Source of the DNA: an uncultured Collinsella sp.
GTDB taxonomy: Bacteria > Actinomycetota > Coriobacteriia > Coriobacteriales > Coriobacteriaceae
DNA length: 64,000 bases
Reading direction: 5' to 3'
Assembly: GCA_900545605.1 (NCBI GenBank)
Contig: UQZL01000002.1
Span: 55,083-119,082 of the forward strand
Shown here in pieces: positions 7,724 to 16,769 of this stretch. The notes below the pieces were generated by a model. It did no database searches. It was given only the letters and a program-made list of their open reading frames with translations, and was not told the DNA's origin. A program made the translations under genes and the position numbers. Every line of letters begins with the position of its first letter. Position 1 is the first letter of the stretch.

Positions 7724-8527
7724 ATGCCCCCATGCAATAAACAGCAGACTATTGAGTTGGACAGTACGACCTGGACTGCTCTCAACGAGCTCGCGCTTGC
7801 AATCCACGCATCACACGGTGTCGATAAGCTGCAAAAGGAGACCCTCGAGGGAACGACAGGACTCGTGCCCCATCGGATCGCCATGTTCGACCTGATCGAG
7901 GCGGCAGGCAGTGACGCCCCACGCTACGTCCACCCCGCAAGCAGCGGAATGGACGACCGCGCGCTGAGCGACTACTACAACCGCTACGCCGCGATGGACT
8001 ATACAACATGGAGCTTTGACCTACATAAGGTCGGCGTCTACCGCGACCTCGACCTCGTGGACGTCGAGCGACGCGATGCCACGCCCATCTATCGCAAATG
8101 GATGGAACCGCAGGGCGTCTACTTTGGCTGTACGGCCACGCTCGCGCACAACGACAGCCCGCTAGGAAGCATCACCCTGTTTCGCGAACGCACGGCCGGA
8201 GACTTCACCGACACCGAGCTCGCAATCCTGCTCGAAATCGCTCGGCACGCGAGCCTCGCGCTCGCCAACCTCTATCCTCGGGGCATTAATCTCACCCAGA
8301 CCGAAGACACAGACCAGCTGAATGCTTTCATTACAGAACATAATATCCAACCGCGCGAAGCCGAAATCATGCAGCTCATGCTCGGCGGCAAAACGAACAA
8401 ACAGATGGCAAACGAGCTATTCATAAGCGAGTCAACCGTCAAGAAGCACGTCAACGCCATCTATCGCAAGCTCGGCGTCAGCAACCGTCTGGGCCTTATG
8501 ACTGCCACGCAAAACATCCCACGATAA
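7724..8527 (+). CDS. LuxR-family transcriptional regulator (cytoplasmic, sensor plus HTH)
   Basis: A 267-residue regulator. Residues about 1-190 form a sensor-like region without membrane segments and resemble GAF or autoinducer-binding folds. Residues about 200-265 are a GerE/LuxR helix-turn-helix (PREAEIMQLMLGGKTNKQMANELFISESTVKKHVNAIYRKLGV). The ATG at 7724 follows GAAAGGA by six bases; an ATG 12 codons earlier lacks a site. It is transcribed away from agmatine deiminase copy 1 and probably regulates it. It differs from the two membrane-anchored LuxR proteins near the other agmatine genes. The ligand is unknown. Confidence 0.85.
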   Translation: MPPCNKQQTIELDSTTWTALNELALAIHASHGVDKLQKETLEGTTGLVPHRIAMFDLIEAAGSDAPRYVHPASSGMDDRALSDYYNRYAAMDYTTWSFDLHKVGVYRDLDLVDVERRDATPIYRKWMEPQGVYFGCTATLAHNDSPLGSITLFRERTAGDFTDTELAILLEIARHASLALANLYPRGINLTQTEDTDQLNAFITEHNIQPREAEIMQLMLGGKTNKQMANELFISESTVKKHVNAIYRKLGVSNRLGLMTATQNIPR

Positions 8528-8528
8528 A

Positions 8529-8565
8529 AAAGGGCGCCCTCCATACGGAGAACGCCCTTTGATTT
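8529..8565 (+). terminator. Terminator after LuxR gene
   Basis: AAAGGGCG (8529-8536) pairs with CGCCCTTT (8553-8560), followed by GATTT, directly after the stop codon. Confidence 0.75.
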
Positions 8566-8602
8566 CGCCATTTGAATTAGTGTCGGCTCTGGCTCAAAGA
8601 GT

Positions 8603-8885
8603 AGACAGGTTTATTTTGGCAGGGTTTATCTGGGCAAATGTCAGCCGCCACGAGGGAGCTGCCTTCCCTCACGGCGATCTTCCAGCAGAAAAACCAAGTG
8701 AGTAGGCTTTTTGCAGGAGGCCAAGCACGCCCCAAAACGCCACAGCTCTGACCTGCACGGTTTTATTGAGCATTTGCCGCGGTGTGCTCGGCATATCCAA
8801 ATAAGTCTACTCACTTGCATCTAAGACGCACCAGATAGGCAAAAACCGCCGCAAAAAGGGGGCCGGTTCCCTTCGCGGCAGCCGT
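8603..8885. repeat. Interspersed repeat with internal palindrome, copy A
   Basis: This roughly 280-bp stretch is alignable end to end with 22540-22830. Blocks in order are ACAGGTTTATTTTGGCAG, TTATCTGGGCAAA, a CGAGGGAGCT hairpin, AAGTGAGTAGGC, CCAAAACGCCACAG, TTTTATTGAGCA, CTACTCACTTGCATCT and a final GC-rich hairpin. The arms 8696-8730 and 8782-8816 are inverted (AAGTGAGTAG with CTACTCACTT). No ORF is convincing. It fills most of the 374-bp gap between two genes. Confidence 0.65.
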
Positions 8886-8901
8886 TAATACGCCGAGCTT
8901 G

Positions 8902-10071
8902 TTATCGTAAAAGCCAATCACGCGCCGAAACCACACTACAGTCTTTCGACTCATACGTTGAGTCCACGCGGGCCACAACATAGCGCGCATCTTTTGCAAT
9001 GTCGATCTCATCGCATACAGTCTGTAGATGGCGGGCGTACTTATCGTGATACGTTCTGGATGATTTTATTTCGATAGCCTTGGGACTCCCTGAGTTTGTA
9101 CAGTCGAGCAAATCGATTTCACGCTTGCTGTCGTCCCTATAGAAATACAGCTCGGGATTCTCGCCCACGTTGAGATGGCTCTTCGCCGTTTCGGAAACGA
9201 TGAGGTTTTCGAAAACGGCCCCCAGATAAGGGCTCTCCAATAGTTGCTCCAGTGATCCAATTTTGAGCAAGTAGCAGAGCAGCCCCGTGTCGTAAAAATA
9301 GAGCTTGGGCGTTTTAGTTAGACGCTTCTTGGCATTTGCATAATAGGGCTGCAGCGAAAACGTCAGGTAGCTCTGCTCCAGAATGGACAACCAGCTTTTA
9401 ATGGTCGATACGCTCACGCCCGTATCTCGAGAAAGCGAGGATATATTGATGAGGGCACCGACGCTCTGAGCAATTATGGACAGAAACTTATGAAACTCCG
9501 CCTTATTGCGCACATCAAGCAAGCCCACAACATCGCGCTCAACATAGGTATCGATATAGCTGGGAAAATAAACCGAGGACGGCATTCCGGCGGAACGCAG
9601 GCGAGGGTATCCCCCTTCGAGCGCGAACAAATCCACTTCCAGCTGCCCCTGCTGGCCCCTCTCCGCTTCTCGAAACGATAATGGCAGCAATTTTAAGATC
9701 CCGACTCGCCCGGCAAGAGACTGCCCGATGCTTTTCATCATCAAAAAGTTTTGCGAGCCTGTAAGGATGTATTGACCGGCGTCTCCCCGCTCATCCGAAA
9801 CAACCTGGATCATTGAAAACAAATCCGGGGCGTATTGCGCCTCATCGATGATGAGTCCGCCCTTTCGGTTGCGGATAAAACTCACCGGATCCTCCAAGGC
9901 CGCGCGCCTCGTTTGAGGGTCCTCAAGCGTGACGTAGGAATAGTCGGGAAAGGCATGCCGAACCAGCGTAGACTTACCACTCTGCCTAGGCCCTGTCAAC
10001 GACACAACAGGAAACCAGCCTGCCATGCGAATGAGCAACTCATGCAAATCCCTGTTAATGAACTCAGCCAT
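8902..10071 (-). CDS. AAA ATPase with DUF4143-type C-terminal domain
   Basis: A 389-residue protein of the widespread ATP-binding family with an N-terminal AAA domain: Walker A GPRQSGKST at 27-35, Walker B GGLIIDEAQ near 80, and sensor LTGSQNF. The DUF4143 domain has the restriction-nuclease-like signature ENLIVSE, YFYRDDSKREIDLL and AIEIKSS. The function of the family is not established. Many members behave like mobile, self-regulated accessory genes. The start at MAEFINRDL (10071) follows AAGGGG; an upstream in-frame ATG at 10146 would overlap the repeat boxes. Its codon use is less GC-biased than that of the neighbours, which suggests transfer. Three direct repeats lie upstream. Confidence 0.85.
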   Translation of the reverse strand: MAEFINRDLHELLIRMAGWFPVVSLTGPRQSGKSTLVRHAFPDYSYVTLEDPQTRRAALEDPVSFIRNRKGGLIIDEAQYAPDLFSMIQVVSDERGDAGQYILTGSQNFLMMKSIGQSLAGRVGILKLLPLSFREAERGQQGQLEVDLFALEGGYPRLRSAGMPSSVYFPSYIDTYVERDVVGLLDVRNKAEFHKFLSIIAQSVGALINISSLSRDTGVSVSTIKSWLSILEQSYLTFSLQPYYANAKKRLTKTPKLYFYDTGLLCYLLKIGSLEQLLESPYLGAVFENLIVSETAKSHLNVGENPELYFYRDDSKREIDLLDCTNSGSPKAIEIKSSRTYHDKYARHLQTVCDEIDIAKDARYVVARVDSTYESKDCSVVSARDWLLR

Positions 10072-10094
10072 ATCAACGCCCCTTATTACGCTGT

Positions 10095-10158
10095 TACCAT
10101 AATCGAATAGTTTCATTCTCCATAATCTTATAGTAGCGTTTACCATAATCTTATAGTA
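10095..10158 (-). promoter_or_regulatory. Three direct repeats, 23-bp period, upstream of the AAA ATPase
   Basis: CCATAATC-type boxes start at 10097, 10120 and 10143. The last two are identical over CCATAATCTTATAGTA. On the gene strand each contains TATAAG or a close variant, so promoter elements and operators may overlap. Confidence 0.5.
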
Positions 10159-10210
10159 ACCCAGTTCAAAAGCATTATTTATAGAGCCGAAATCTCAGAC
10201 CCTAAATAAC

Positions 10211-10250
10211 AAAAGCCACCACAATGGGGGCTGTCCCCATTGTGGTGGCT
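10211..10250 (-). terminator. Strong terminator after the MATE gene
   Basis: A perfect 15-bp stem (GCCACCACAATGGGG with its complement, 10215-10249) is followed on the minus strand by TTTTGTTATT. A very similar hairpin ends the DeoR gene at 31439. Confidence 0.85.
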
Positions 10251-10299
10251 TGCAGGCGAGTTAACTTGTTCGACTATCGTACGCCAGCCATGTCCGAGC

Positions 10300-11676
10300 C
10301 TAGAGCGTGGCAAGGCGCTTGGACTCGTGCGCGGCGAGCGCAATGGAGATGATGCCAGTAATGGCATCGGCCACCACCAGGGCGATCCACACGCCCTCGA
10401 CACCCATCATGTTGCCGAGGAGGTACATAAGCGGCACCGAGCAGATCACATAGCGAAGCAGGCCCGTAAACGTGGCGACACCCACCTTCTCGACCGCCTG
10501 GAAATACATCGACATGGTCATGGCAAGATAGCCCAGGGCAACAGCCAGGATGACAGTACGCGTGGCGTTGGCGGCAACCTCAACGAGCGCAGGATCGCTG
10601 CCGGCAAAGAAGGCGCACACCGGGGTGGCGGCAAGCCAGAGCGCGACGGTGACCAGCGCCAGCGTCACAACCTGGTACTTAAGCGTGCAGGAGAGCGTCT
10701 CCTTAAGGCGTGCCCAAGCCTTTGCGCCGGCGTTGAAGGCAGCGATGGGCTGCAGACCGTAGGAGAAGCACTGGGCAACCATCATGGTAATGTAGAGGAT
10801 GTAGCCGTTGATCACGCCAAAGGCTGCGATGTAGAGCGAGCCCATGTCGCCGCCGAGCGAACCCAAAAGCGAGTTGGCAACGGTATTAAAGATAAAGGTC
10901 GCACCCTGGACCAGGAAGAACGGGAAGCCGATCTTGAAGATCTGGCCGCAGATGGCGAGGTCGAGCTTAAGGTCGGCCAGGCTAATCTGGAGCTGGGACT
11001 TTTTGCCCCCGATGAACCAGAAGATACCGATGGCCCAGATACCGATGGAAAGCCCGTAGTACACGCCGGCGCCCATAACGCCAAACTTGAGCACAAACGT
11101 GGAAAGCGCGAGCCAACAGATGGCGACGATGGCCGAAACGGTCATGAGGTTGGCCTGGATCTGAACCTTCTCGTCCACACGCATCACAGCGGTGATCATC
11201 TGGCCAATGACCGTGAGCGGCAGCAGCACGGCGAAGGTGCGCACGCCGGCAACGGTATCGGCCATGATGTCGGGCGTGGCGCCAAAGAATGTGCAGATGG
11301 GCTCGGTAAACACTGCCATCACCACAGCAAGCAGCACACTCACGATCGTGGTGAGCCAAAAGCCCTGGCTAAAAGCCTTGCTTGCACCCTTGATGTCGCC
11401 GGCACCCAAAAGGTTGCCCACCACGGCGGGCACGCCGGTGCCAAACAGGTTGCCAAAGGCCAGGTTGATGTACTCGACCGACATAATGATCGAGACACAT
11501 GCCAGGCCGTGGGCACCTAGGCCCCAACCCATCACGAGGCCCTCAAGGACCACCATGATGATCTGGGCGAGCATGCCCTGGCCGGTGACGATGGTGTACT
11601 TACGCACCAGACCGGGAATCGGTTGGGAGGCGAGCTCGCGCTCCTCCTCCACGGCAGCGGTTACTTCTTCTGCCAT
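10300..11676 (-). CDS. MATE-family multidrug/polyspecific efflux transporter
   Basis: A 458-residue inner-membrane protein with about twelve hydrophobic helices and an internal two-fold pattern typical of MATE (NorM/DinF-like) antiporters. Seen motifs include FGTGVPAVVGNLLGAGD in the first half and GLQPIAAFNAGAK in the second. It exports organic cations or metabolites using Na+ or H+. The start at 11676 follows AAGGAAAGGGGAG; an upstream in-frame ATG has no site. It lies 87 bases after the amidohydrolase gene on the same strand, so the two are probably one transcript ending at the strong terminator. Proximity to the agmatine genes suggests, but does not prove, a link with amine export. Confidence 0.9.
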   Translation of the reverse strand: MAEEVTAAVEEERELASQPIPGLVRKYTIVTGQGMLAQIIMVVLEGLVMGWGLGAHGLACVSIIMSVEYINLAFGNLFGTGVPAVVGNLLGAGDIKGASKAFSQGFWLTTIVSVLLAVVMAVFTEPICTFFGATPDIMADTVAGVRTFAVLLPLTVIGQMITAVMRVDEKVQIQANLMTVSAIVAICWLALSTFVLKFGVMGAGVYYGLSIGIWAIGIFWFIGGKKSQLQISLADLKLDLAICGQIFKIGFPFFLVQGATFIFNTVANSLLGSLGGDMGSLYIAAFGVINGYILYITMMVAQCFSYGLQPIAAFNAGAKAWARLKETLSCTLKYQVVTLALVTVALWLAATPVCAFFAGSDPALVEVAANATRTVILAVALGYLAMTMSMYFQAVEKVGVATFTGLLRYVICSVPLMYLLGNMMGVEGVWIALVVADAITGIISIALAAHESKRLATL

Positions 11677-11763
11677 TGTTCTCCCCTTTCCTTGAGAGAG
11701 TAGTGCTGAATGGATGTCAGGCGGCTGACAACTGGCACCAAGCCGCCCAATCAAACGATGGCG

Positions 11764-13392
11764 CTATGCCTCAAAGACCACCTTGCCGGCGATCATCGTG
11801 AGGGCTGCGGTAGCCTCGAGCACCTCGGCCGGCTCGCAATCAAAGAGATTGCGGTCGAGCACGCAGATATCTGCCTGTTTGCCGCACGCGAGCGTGCCGA
11901 TGCGGTCCTCGGCATGCATGGCGTAGGCGCTGCCATAGGTGTAGGCGCACAGAGCCTCGGCCATGGTAATGCGCTCCTGGGGGAACCAGCCCTCAGGGTT
12001 GGAACCGTCCTCGAGCATGCGGAAGACCGCGCCGTACACCTCCTCCATGGGCTCCAAGCCCACAACGGGGAAGTCACTGCCCAGGTGCACCACGGCTCCG
12101 CTGGCAAGCAGGCTATGCAGGGGCCACGAAAGCGCGGCACGCTCGGGACCCACGGCTTCGTCCTTGGCAAGGTCAGCCATATCGAGCAGCATGTGCCACG
12201 GCTGCATGCCGGGGCAGACGCCGAGCTCGGCATAACGCGGCATATCCTCGGGTTGAACCGTCTCGTTGTGCTCCATGGAGTGGCGACAATCCCGCTTGCC
12301 ATGCAAGCGCTCGCCCTCCTCAAAGCAATCGAGCACAAAACGCACCGAGCGATCGCCGATTGCATGGATGCGCGTGTCAACGCCCCATTCCTGCGCCCTC
12401 AGGATGGCAGCACGGATGCGCTCCGGCTCCTCCGCGGGCTCACCACAGGTGTCGGGTGCGTTGCTATAGGGTTCAAGCATCCAGGCGGTATGGTCGGAGC
12501 ACACACCATCAAGGAACTGCTTAAAGCCGTGCCACTCCACCTGCGTACCCGGGAAGGCGTATTTCTCCTTGATCTGCTCGAGCGTCAAGGACTCGTTTTC
12601 GAACAGGTCGGTGTACAGGAACACGCGCAGCGGCAAGTCGCCCTTGGCATTAAGACCTGCCAACACCGCATACGGGTTTTCCATGCTCACAAACGTAGGA
12701 TTGACCATGCCGACCGTAGTGATTCCCAGGGCATTGGCGCGCCGGGCGGTTTTTGCAAACGACGCGTCAACAACCTCGGGCGCTGGGTCGTAGACCTCGT
12801 CCATAAAGAAGGCGCCGGCGTTGTTGGAAAACACGCCCGTCAGATTGCCGTCGGCATCCTTAAGGATCTTGCCGCCTGCGGGATCGGGCGTCTGCGAAGT
12901 TACTCCCACCTTGTTGATGGCGCAGGTATTGGCACTAAAGGTATGCAAGTCAACCTGCTGCAGAAATACCGGGCGGTCGGAGATGTACTCATCGATCATC
13001 GCGGCCGTGGGCATCTCGGGGACATCCCACTGGAACTGGATAATCTGGCAGCCCAGAATCCACTCGTTATCGGGATGGTCGGCCGCAAACGCCACGACAC
13101 GTTCCATCGCCATCTCAAAACTGGTGCAGTCGATGAGGTTGACGGCAAAATCGGGGTCGGTCATAAACGCGCCCTGGGCAAAATGCGTGTGCGAGTCGAT
13201 CAGGCCGGGCATGACGAGCTGGTCGCCAAAGTCGCGCACCTCGGTATCGGGACCGATAAACGGTGCCAGGTGAGCATCGTCACCGCAGGCAACGATTTTA
13301 TCGCCCCGCACGGCAACGCCGCCCTTAAACGGCTCGAGCCCATCGCCGGTAAAGACGGCGTCGCTCTTGATAACTACATCAGCCTTGTCCAT
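11764..13392 (-). CDS. YtcJ-like metal-dependent amidohydrolase
   Basis: A 542-residue cytoplasmic hydrolase of the amidohydrolase superfamily, YtcJ/AepA type. Metal-binding motifs appear in order: DSHTHFAQG (HxH), a central HGFKQFLDG, RIHAIGDRS, RHSMEHNE, and SDFPV near the C-terminus with the catalytic aspartate. N- and C-terminal segments form the small beta domain (VVIKSDAVFTGDG; GKQADICVLDRNLF). The family removes acyl or formyl groups from N-substituted amides, but the substrate of this member is unknown. The ATG at 13392 follows GAGGAGG by five bases. It heads a likely operon with the MATE transporter and lies next to a membrane LuxR gene. Confidence 0.88.
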   Translation of the reverse strand: MDKADVVIKSDAVFTGDGLEPFKGGVAVRGDKIVACGDDAHLAPFIGPDTEVRDFGDQLVMPGLIDSHTHFAQGAFMTDPDFAVNLIDCTSFEMAMERVVAFAADHPDNEWILGCQIIQFQWDVPEMPTAAMIDEYISDRPVFLQQVDLHTFSANTCAINKVGVTSQTPDPAGGKILKDADGNLTGVFSNNAGAFFMDEVYDPAPEVVDASFAKTARRANALGITTVGMVNPTFVSMENPYAVLAGLNAKGDLPLRVFLYTDLFENESLTLEQIKEKYAFPGTQVEWHGFKQFLDGVCSDHTAWMLEPYSNAPDTCGEPAEEPERIRAAILRAQEWGVDTRIHAIGDRSVRFVLDCFEEGERLHGKRDCRHSMEHNETVQPEDMPRYAELGVCPGMQPWHMLLDMADLAKDEAVGPERAALSWPLHSLLASGAVVHLGSDFPVVGLEPMEEVYGAVFRMLEDGSNPEGWFPQERITMAEALCAYTYGSAYAMHAEDRIGTLACGKQADICVLDRNLFDCEPAEVLEATAALTMIAGKVVFEA

Positions 13393-13707
13393 GCGAGCCT
13401 CCTCAGGCATCTTTGGTTGTAACGCGGACGCACCGCCCGCGTGGGCACTCGGTTGGGAGCGTAGCGCTCCCGCATCGGCGCGTGCCTACAAGCCGTGCTC
13501 GGACGTCTGTCCCACGTCCGCGGCTTCGCGCTACACCCATTGATACACAGGGGCAAACCCGTGCCAAGGCCAGGGACCGCAAACGGTCAGTTTAAGCAGG
13601 TTTACACGCTTTACCTGCAGGTTTATTGTCTGAGATTATTACCGCTTCATTACGCCCAACGGTGTGGCCGCCCACACAGCAAGACCCGCATGCGAGGAAG
13701 AATGAGG
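13393..13707 (-). promoter_or_regulatory. Leader and promoter region of amidohydrolase-MATE operon
   Basis: No gene was seen. It holds GC-rich stems (13455-13471, GGGAGCG with CGCTCCC; 13500-13520, CGGACGT with ACGTCCG) and an inverted repeat with GCAGGT and ACCTGC arms at 13596-13618. That repeat includes GTTTACA and CTTTACC, like a pair at 21408-21425. Confidence 0.4.
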
Positions 13708-14700
13708 CTAGGAACGCCAAAAGGTATCTATAAGGTCATCTCGGTTGGAGACGCCGCTTTTAACGTAGATGCGATGCAAGTGTGCCTTGACCGTGCCAGG
13801 GCTGATGACCAACTCGCTGGCGATGTTTTGGGCGTCGTTGCCCTTCAGCACCAGCGTGAGCACCTCCTGCTCGCGCCGTGACAGCTTATGGGCGTCGGCA
13901 TAAATCACCACACGCGATGCGAGATCGTCCTCAGAGCTTGCGCTCTCGGCTGCCACGTCCTCATCGGCACGCGGATGACGGGCATACACACGCAGGATAT
14001 GGCTAAACTGGCAAAAAAGCTGAGCCGCGCATACCACGAGCAGCACGTTTTCGGAGATATTGCGCTCGGACAGATACCACAAAAAGAGGCCGATGACGGG
14101 GTTTTGGGAGTCGGGGCGGCAGAACAAGATCATGTAGGTGTCCTCGGCGATCACGCAAAACACAAGAACGAAGGCCACCTTCCAAAAGAGCTTTGAGCGG
14201 TCGAGGTCGAGTTTCTCAACACGCGTTGCTCTGTACCGGTAATGCCAGGCGGCATAGGCAAGACATCCTACATTACCCAGGTCACGCGTGAGCCAAAAGA
14301 GATACTGCTGCACCTCTCCGGCAGCGCCGCTGCGAGGCACCAGCAGCAATTGCAAGATTGAAAACGGCACGATAGCGAGTCCGAGCATGCGCGACGTCGG
14401 TCTTTTGCGCAAGCGCGCAAACATCCATAGCACCACGCAGGCATAGATGGCAATACCAAGCACGCAGCGCAGCAAGGGGTGCTGCAGCGGCTCGCTAAAG
14501 GTAACGGCGTAGTCGTATTTGAGCCGATTGTACTCGTCAAAAAAGATGACCGACATATCGAGCATATAGAGCAAAAAACCCGCCGCGGCCACGAGGCTGT
14601 CGCGACGGCGCGTCATGAGCCAAACCACCAATGCCACGGCACTGGTCACCAGAGCCACACCCATGATAATCGTGGTGTAGATATAGAACGCGAAACTCAT
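13708..14700 (-). CDS. Membrane-anchored LuxR-family regulator (AguR-like), copy 1
   Basis: A 330-residue protein with seven or so hydrophobic segments in residues 1-235 and a C-terminal LuxR helix-turn-helix at about 265-325 (LSRREQEVLTLVLKGNDAQNIASELVISPGTVKAHLHRIYVKSGV). This architecture is shared with the gene at 21562-22527, including LYLSERN-type and AEDTYMI segments. It matches AguR of Lactococcus and Enterococcus, a transmembrane LuxR activator of agmatine catabolism that senses agmatine. GGGGAGGCGGGC precedes the ATG. It lies between an amidohydrolase-MATE operon and an APC antiporter gene and may control either. The assignment to agmatine sensing is inference from architecture and neighbours. 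Confidence 0.82.
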   Translation of the reverse strand: MSFAFYIYTTIIMGVALVTSAVALVVWLMTRRRDSLVAAAGFLLYMLDMSVIFFDEYNRLKYDYAVTFSEPLQHPLLRCVLGIAIYACVVLWMFARLRKRPTSRMLGLAIVPFSILQLLLVPRSGAAGEVQQYLFWLTRDLGNVGCLAYAAWHYRYRATRVEKLDLDRSKLFWKVAFVLVFCVIAEDTYMILFCRPDSQNPVIGLFLWYLSERNISENVLLVVCAAQLFCQFSHILRVYARHPRADEDVAAESASSEDDLASRVVIYADAHKLSRREQEVLTLVLKGNDAQNIASELVISPGTVKAHLHRIYVKSGVSNRDDLIDTFWRS

Positions 14701-14770
14701 GCCCGCCTCCCCTGTCTAGATACTGTGAGGATGTTGACAGATTCTTTGCCGCAAGATTAGACTCACCGAT

Positions 14771-14790
14771 TAAACGTACTGTATCGTTTA
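14771..14790. promoter_or_regulatory. TAAACG-N8-CGTTTA inverted repeat
   Basis: It lies upstream of the membrane LuxR gene (minus) and the small ORF at 14829 (plus) and is an operator candidate in a divergent region. Confidence 0.35.
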
Positions 14791-14828
14791 GATAAACAAG
14801 CTGTGTCTCACCGATGAAAGGAGATGCC

Positions 14829-15020
14829 ATGACACCGATCGCTCCGCTCAAGATGCTCGTCGCGCCCGCCGCCAAGGCCATCACCCGACTCGGTTCTTCC
14901 ATGACCTACGACAATGTCCCCTGCGCCGTTGAGGCGCGTTCGGACAGCTGCCCCTACCTGGGCCACGTCCCCTACTTTGCACCCAAGCTCGCATCTGATC
15001 CCGAGCAGCGTGAGCAGTAA
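14829..15020 (+). CDS. Possible small protein of 63 residues
   Basis: A short ORF with a good ribosome site (GAAAGGAG, five to six bases before ATG) in the gap between a LuxR gene and an APC antiporter gene. The peptide begins MTPIAPLKMLVAPAAKAI and has two cysteines in NVPCAVEARSDSCPYLG. No family is recognised. It is divergent from the LuxR gene and convergent with the antiporter gene. The ribosome site argues for translation; the absence of any recognised homologue and the small size argue for caution. Confidence 0.4.
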   Translation: MTPIAPLKMLVAPAAKAITRLGSSMTYDNVPCAVEARSDSCPYLGHVPYFAPKLASDPEQREQ

Positions 15021-15055
15021 TCCAAGATGCATCTAGCACCGCACAACTCGCGGCG

Positions 15056-16465
15056 CTACTGTTTTGGTGCAAAGCGACCTGTCCCCCTTGCGCCAACGCC
15101 GGGATTGTCGATGCTGCGGCCGCGGCGCGATATGAGGCGCGAAACCTCGCCCAGCAACACGCCGATCACCACACCCATGAGGATCGGCAACTTTGACATC
15201 TCGGCGGGCGAGCTGTTAAGCGGCACGATTGTCGCAACAATCGAAAGCACGAGTTCTACCACCGGCACCGCAAGCGCTACCGCAAGCACCTTGCCCTCGA
15301 AGGGCGCGCGAAACACACGCGGGCGGTCGTCGTATTTACGCAGGCGCCAAAACGCCGGGAACATCGGGATATAGCTCATGAGCAGAAAGACGACGTTCAT
15401 CGAGAAGAAGACCCAAAAGACGTCGGAACCTTCACCCAGCGGAATCTGAAGTAGCAGCACCAAGCTGGCAAAACAACCGTTAATGAGTGCCGAGCCGTTG
15501 GGCATGCCGGTCTTCTTGGACACCAGCGCAAAGGGACGCGGCATGTTGCCATGGCGCGCGGCATAGCTCGCCACGTTGTTGACGCCAAAGCTCCAACAGA
15601 TCATGTTGGCAAACAGCGTTACCAGAAAGGCCACGCCCACGACCATCGTCAGCGGGTGAGCGCGCCCCACCATGGCGGCAACCGCGTCCACAATGCCCGA
15701 ATCGAGTGAAAGCTGCTCGGTGGGAACCGCGGCTCCAATACCGATGCCACAGATAATGTAGATCGCCGCGATGGCAACGCCACCGGCGATAACCGCCTTG
15801 GGGATATCGCGCGATGGGTTCTTCATCGTGCTGGCAAAGGTCGCGACCACCTCAAAGCCCATAAAGTTGAATAGGATGATTGAAAGATACGTCAGTGAGT
15901 TAGTGTCTCCCAGATCGGGGACAAATGTCTTAAACGACATATCGTTGGCAAAGCCGTTGTTGCAGGCAAACCAGATGCCGATGATTCCCACCACGGCGGT
16001 AATGAGCACCTTGATGACGGCGCCGCCATCCATGACCCAATCGGCCTCGGCCACCGGCTGCATTGCCATGACCGTGACGCCCCACACAAAGGCAAGCTCG
16101 ATGGCAATTCGGACCCCAAGCGAAAATTCGATGCCCCATACCGCATTGATGACACTGGGGAACATGCAGGCGATACTTGCCACCCACAGTGGAAAGTTGA
16201 CCCAATAGCACCAGGAGCAGCGTGCACACCAACGGTCTCCCAAGCCCAGGCGAACCCAGTCGTACAGGCCGCCCTCGGAATCGAACGCCGTACCGAGCTC
16301 GGCCACCACCAGGCCATAGGGAAGCAAAAACGTAATGATAAGGAAGATCCACCAGAAGAACTGCACGTTACCCATGGCAGATGCCGGAGCAGCCGCCTCG
16401 ATGGTAAAGACAACGCAGATAACCGAGAGGATGACCTCGAACAGGGAGAACTTTTTACCTGCCAT
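15056..16465 (-). CDS. APC-family amino acid/polyamine antiporter, copy 2 (AguD-like)
   Basis: A 469-residue membrane protein with twelve predicted helices of the APC superfamily. It is closely similar in sequence to the transporter at 18586-20025: both share SVICVVFTIEAAAPA-type first helices, FFWWIFLI, YDWVR, FNFMGFEV and a WSFGVN segment. The other copy lies with putrescine carbamoyltransferase and agmatine deiminase, so agmatine/putrescine exchange or a related amine exchange is the likely role. The ATG has AGGGGAA before it and overlaps the end of a short upstream ORF (16455-16637). A long structured region separates it from agmatine deiminase copy 2. Confidence 0.85.
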   Translation of the reverse strand: MAGKKFSLFEVILSVICVVFTIEAAAPASAMGNVQFFWWIFLIITFLLPYGLVVAELGTAFDSEGGLYDWVRLGLGDRWCARCSWCYWVNFPLWVASIACMFPSVINAVWGIEFSLGVRIAIELAFVWGVTVMAMQPVAEADWVMDGGAVIKVLITAVVGIIGIWFACNNGFANDMSFKTFVPDLGDTNSLTYLSIILFNFMGFEVVATFASTMKNPSRDIPKAVIAGGVAIAAIYIICGIGIGAAVPTEQLSLDSGIVDAVAAMVGRAHPLTMVVGVAFLVTLFANMICWSFGVNNVASYAARHGNMPRPFALVSKKTGMPNGSALINGCFASLVLLLQIPLGEGSDVFWVFFSMNVVFLLMSYIPMFPAFWRLRKYDDRPRVFRAPFEGKVLAVALAVPVVELVLSIVATIVPLNSSPAEMSKLPILMGVVIGVLLGEVSRLISRRGRSIDNPGVGARGTGRFAPKQ

Positions 16466-16637
16466 GGCACGCTTCCCCTACAGCAAAAAGGATGGCATCT
16501 GTACCGAAGGCGCAGCCCAAGGTAGGGTTGCAGGCCGCGTCACCGGTGCAGGTGCCATCCCAAAGAGAAGAGAGGGTGCAATTGTTGGACCAACGCTCGC
16601 GGAACAGGCGCGTGTAGATAACGATACGCTGGTACAT
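16455..16637 (-). CDS. Possible 60-residue cysteine-containing leader ORF
   Basis: A short frame with GGAG seven bases before its ATG. Its stop lies 11 bases inside the APC antiporter gene, so translation could be coupled. The peptide starts MYQRIVIYTRLFRERW and has five cysteines in the second half (NNC, GTC, AAC, LGC and EAC contexts). No family is recognised. It could be a regulatory leader peptide or chance. Confidence 0.28.
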   Translation of the reverse strand: MYQRIVIYTRLFRERWSNNCTLSSLWDGTCTGDAACNPTLGCAFGTDAILFAVGEACHGR

Positions 16638-16690
16638 AGATACTCCGATCAAAACGGCCGCGATTGCGACCGGAATCTTTTGGCAATTGA

Positions 16691-16762
16691 AGACGCGTCT
16701 GACCTGGGATATTCAAGCGAACAATTGGCCTAACCCGCAATAAATCCCAGATCAGACGCATA
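16691..16762 (-). promoter_or_regulatory. Inverted repeat upstream of APC antiporter 2
   Basis: GCGTCTGATCTGGGAT and its near-exact complement (one mismatch) flank a loop of about 40 bases on the minus strand. It could be an operator or an RNA stem in the leader of the antiporter transcript. Confidence 0.4.
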
Positions 16763-16769
16763 CTCAATC

